A stretch of DNA of 6,611 bases, taken from the NCBI GenBank assembly GCA_031275535.1, contig JAISOR010000271.1, positions 1 to 6,611 of the forward strand. The letters run 5' to 3'. The notes under the pieces were generated by a model. The model saw only the letters and a program-made list of their open reading frames with translations. It had not been told where the DNA came from and did no database searches. Position 1 is the stretch's first letter. Each line of letters begins with the position of its first letter. The DNA comes from Treponema sp. Lineage in GTDB: Bacteria > Spirochaetota > Spirochaetia > Treponematales > Breznakiellaceae. The position numbers were made by a program, and so were the translations under genes. Positions 5,539 through 6,611 of this stretch are shown here, one piece after another.

Positions 5539-6339
5539 ATGAAGGAACCAAACGACGCTTTCCGGCACTTATACGATATAGTCGTCCGGCTCAGGTCCCC
5601 CACGGGGTGTCCCTGGGACCGGGAACAGAATCCCCTTACCCTGCGGGGGGATCTGATAGAGGAAACCTATGAGCTTCTGGAAGCCGTTGACGAACAGAAC
5701 CCGGCCCATATCCGGGAAGAACTGGGGGACCTTTTCCTCCTGGTAACCATGCTTTCCTATATGCACGAGCAGGAAGGCCTTTTCTCCGTGGCCGCCGTGC
5801 TGGAGGGCATTGCGGAAAAACTTATCCGGCGGCATCCCCATGTGTTCGGCGATGTGACGGTTAGGGACAGCGCCGAAGTTTTAGACAACTGGGCCCGGAT
5901 CAAGGTGGAGCAGGAGGGCCGGAAGCCCAAGGACTCCATACTGGATGAGGTTTCCCGGGCCCTGCCGCCCCTGGACCGGGCCTATAAGCTTCAGAAAAAG
6001 GCCGCCAAGGCCGGTTTTGACTGGCCCTCCCTGGAGGGGGTACGCGGCAAAATCGAGGAAGAGCTGGCGGAAGTGGAAGAAGCGGTACAGCGCCGTCAAT
6101 CCGCCGCCGGAGATGGGGCTGTGGAAGCCGAACTGGGGGACCTCCTCTTTTCCGTGGTAAACCTCTGCCGTTTCCTCAAGGTGGAGCCATCGGTGGCCCT
6201 GCAACGGACCAACGCCAAATTCGTCAAGCGTTTTACCTTCGTGGAACAGAAGATGCGGGAAACCGGACAGCCCATGATTCACGAGAACCTTGCGGCGATG
6301 GACCGGTATTGGGAGGAGGGGAAGAAAGTGCAGAGATAG
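5539..6339 (+). CDS. mazG: Nucleoside triphosphate pyrophosphohydrolase MazG
   Basis: The 266-residue protein has the two-domain layout of E. coli-type MazG. The N-terminal domain starts with RLRSPTGCPWDREQ (17-30) and has the metal-binding set E41, E42, E45 and E61, D64 in the contexts IEETYELLEAV and REELGDLF. RRHPHVF (97-103) closes it. The C-terminal domain has a second set, E174, E175, E178 and E197, D200, in KIEEELAEVEEA and AELGDLL. MazG all-alpha NTP pyrophosphatases cut NTPs, including damaged or non-canonical ones, to NMP and pyrophosphate using Mg2+. In some bacteria they also influence (p)ppGpp level. Both metal sites look complete. There is no MazEF toxin-antitoxin pair in the window, so the name does not imply one here. 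It lies 57 bases after pth and its stop is 73 bases before a strong terminator, so it ends that operon. Confidence 0.93.
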   Translation: MKEPNDAFRHLYDIVVRLRSPTGCPWDREQNPLTLRGDLIEETYELLEAVDEQNPAHIREELGDLFLLVTMLSYMHEQEGLFSVAAVLEGIAEKLIRRHPHVFGDVTVRDSAEVLDNWARIKVEQEGRKPKDSILDEVSRALPPLDRAYKLQKKAAKAGFDWPSLEGVRGKIEEELAEVEEAVQRRQSAAGDGAVEAELGDLLFSVVNLCRFLKVEPSVALQRTNAKFVKRFTFVEQKMRETGQPMIHENLAAMDRYWEEGKKVQR

Positions 6340-6411
6340 ACTTAAGCCGGCCTCCGTAAAACAAAATGCGCCTGCCAGGAGCCTGTTGTACTTGCCGTTC
6401 AGCTTCGGACC

Positions 6412-6456
6412 GAAGGGCCGCCCGGAATCCCCGGAGGGCCCTTCTTTTTCATTTTT
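6412..6456 (+). terminator. Intrinsic terminator of the pth-mazG operon
   Basis: GAAGGGCC (6412-6419) pairs perfectly with GGCCCTTC (6437-6444). An inner CCGG (6422-6425) pairs with CCGG (6431-6434), closing a five-base loop. Five T follow directly (6445-6449), then a second run of five (6452-6456). On the opposite strand no T run follows the hairpin, so it should work for mazG only. The T-tract ends two bases before the stop codon of the converging gene. Confidence 0.85.
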
Positions 6457-6457
6457 C

Positions 6458-6610
6458 TCACTCCCAGTTTCCCGTCGTATCTCCCACTCCCCCAGTGGAG
6501 GTGTCGTTGAATACCCAGGTACTATCGTTATATTTGGCGTAGAGATTAAGCGCCGGATCCGCGGTGGAATTACGCTGTTTGGTACTGTTATACAGATAAA
6601 CCGCATGGCC
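6458..6610 (-). CDS. 3' end of a gene of unknown function (start outside the window)
   Basis: Reading leftward from the window edge, one - strand frame is open for 50 codons and ends with TGA at 6458-6460. The visible peptide is rich in Asn, Thr, Ser, Gly and aromatic residues (for example YNDSTWVFNDTSTGG) and ends in GNWE. Such composition is common in C-terminal beta-rich parts of secreted or surface proteins, but no family is recognisable. Support comes from the balanced protein-like composition and from the stop lying just beyond the T-tract of the converging mazG terminator. Another - strand frame here is open much further, but its Pro/Arg-rich translation continues antisense through mazG and looks like a shadow. 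Partial gene; moderate confidence. Confidence 0.5.
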   Translation of the reverse strand, partial: GHAVYLYNSTKQRNSTADPALNLYAKYNDSTWVFNDTSTGGVGDTTGNWE

Positions 6611-6611
6611 G

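Noticed and set aside
5539..6339. MazG as part of a mazEF-type toxin-antitoxin module
   Set aside because: No small toxin or antitoxin gene lies beside it. The neighbours are pth and a terminator, and the protein is the ordinary two-domain house-cleaning enzyme.
5881..6606. 241-codon - strand frame at the right end
   Set aside because: Most of it is antisense to mazG and it reads through the terminator hairpin. A different - strand frame (6458-6610) gives a more protein-like product with a stop just beyond the terminator T-tract.

Overview
The window looks like chromosome from a moderately GC-rich bacterium. Codon third positions are strongly G/C, and long antisense open frames are common as a result. 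The gene content (receiver protein, bactofilin, stand-alone CinA C-terminal domain, a second-type ClpP, cytoplasmic GH36 alpha-galactosidase, Pth, MazG) would suit a spirochaete such as a gut-type Treponema. That assignment is an inference from gene mix and base composition; no marker gene here proves it.

Layout. Positions 1-506 hold no convincing protein gene. They contain a short purine-rich tandem repeat (32-55), a stretch with several possible RNA helices ending in a T-tract (about 202-371), a sigma70-like promoter (406-435) and the leader of the first gene. Four co-directional + genes follow with gaps of 7, 20 and 34 bases: a receiver-domain protein with a helical non-DNA-binding tail (507-1220), a bactofilin (1228-1644), PncC/CinA C-terminal NMN amidase (1665-2186) and a ClpP-family serine protease with a variant acidic N-terminus (2221-2835). 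A - strand GH36 alpha-galactosidase (2813-4759) converges on clpP, and the two coding ends overlap by 23 bases. A 62-base AT-rich divergent promoter region (4760-4821) separates it from the + strand pair pth (4822-5481) and mazG (5539-6339). That pair ends at a strong intrinsic terminator (6412-6456). The last about 150 bases carry the 3' end of a - strand gene whose start lies outside the window.

How the genes fit together. The first operon joins a probable phosphorelay output protein and a cytoskeletal scaffold with two quality-control type enzymes (pyridine nucleotide salvage and proteolysis). pth and mazG are both 'house-cleaning' hydrolases, acting on peptidyl-tRNA and on non-canonical NTPs. 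The galactosidase has no transporter or regulator beside it here.

The most interesting points are the possible structured RNA upstream of the first operon, together with an 11-base word that recurs in that gene's leader; the ClpP paralogue lacking the usual N-terminal motif; a roughly 28-residue insertion in Pth; and the receiver/bactofilin pairing. I see no mobile element, CRISPR array, tRNA or rRNA, and no clear evidence of a wholly new system.
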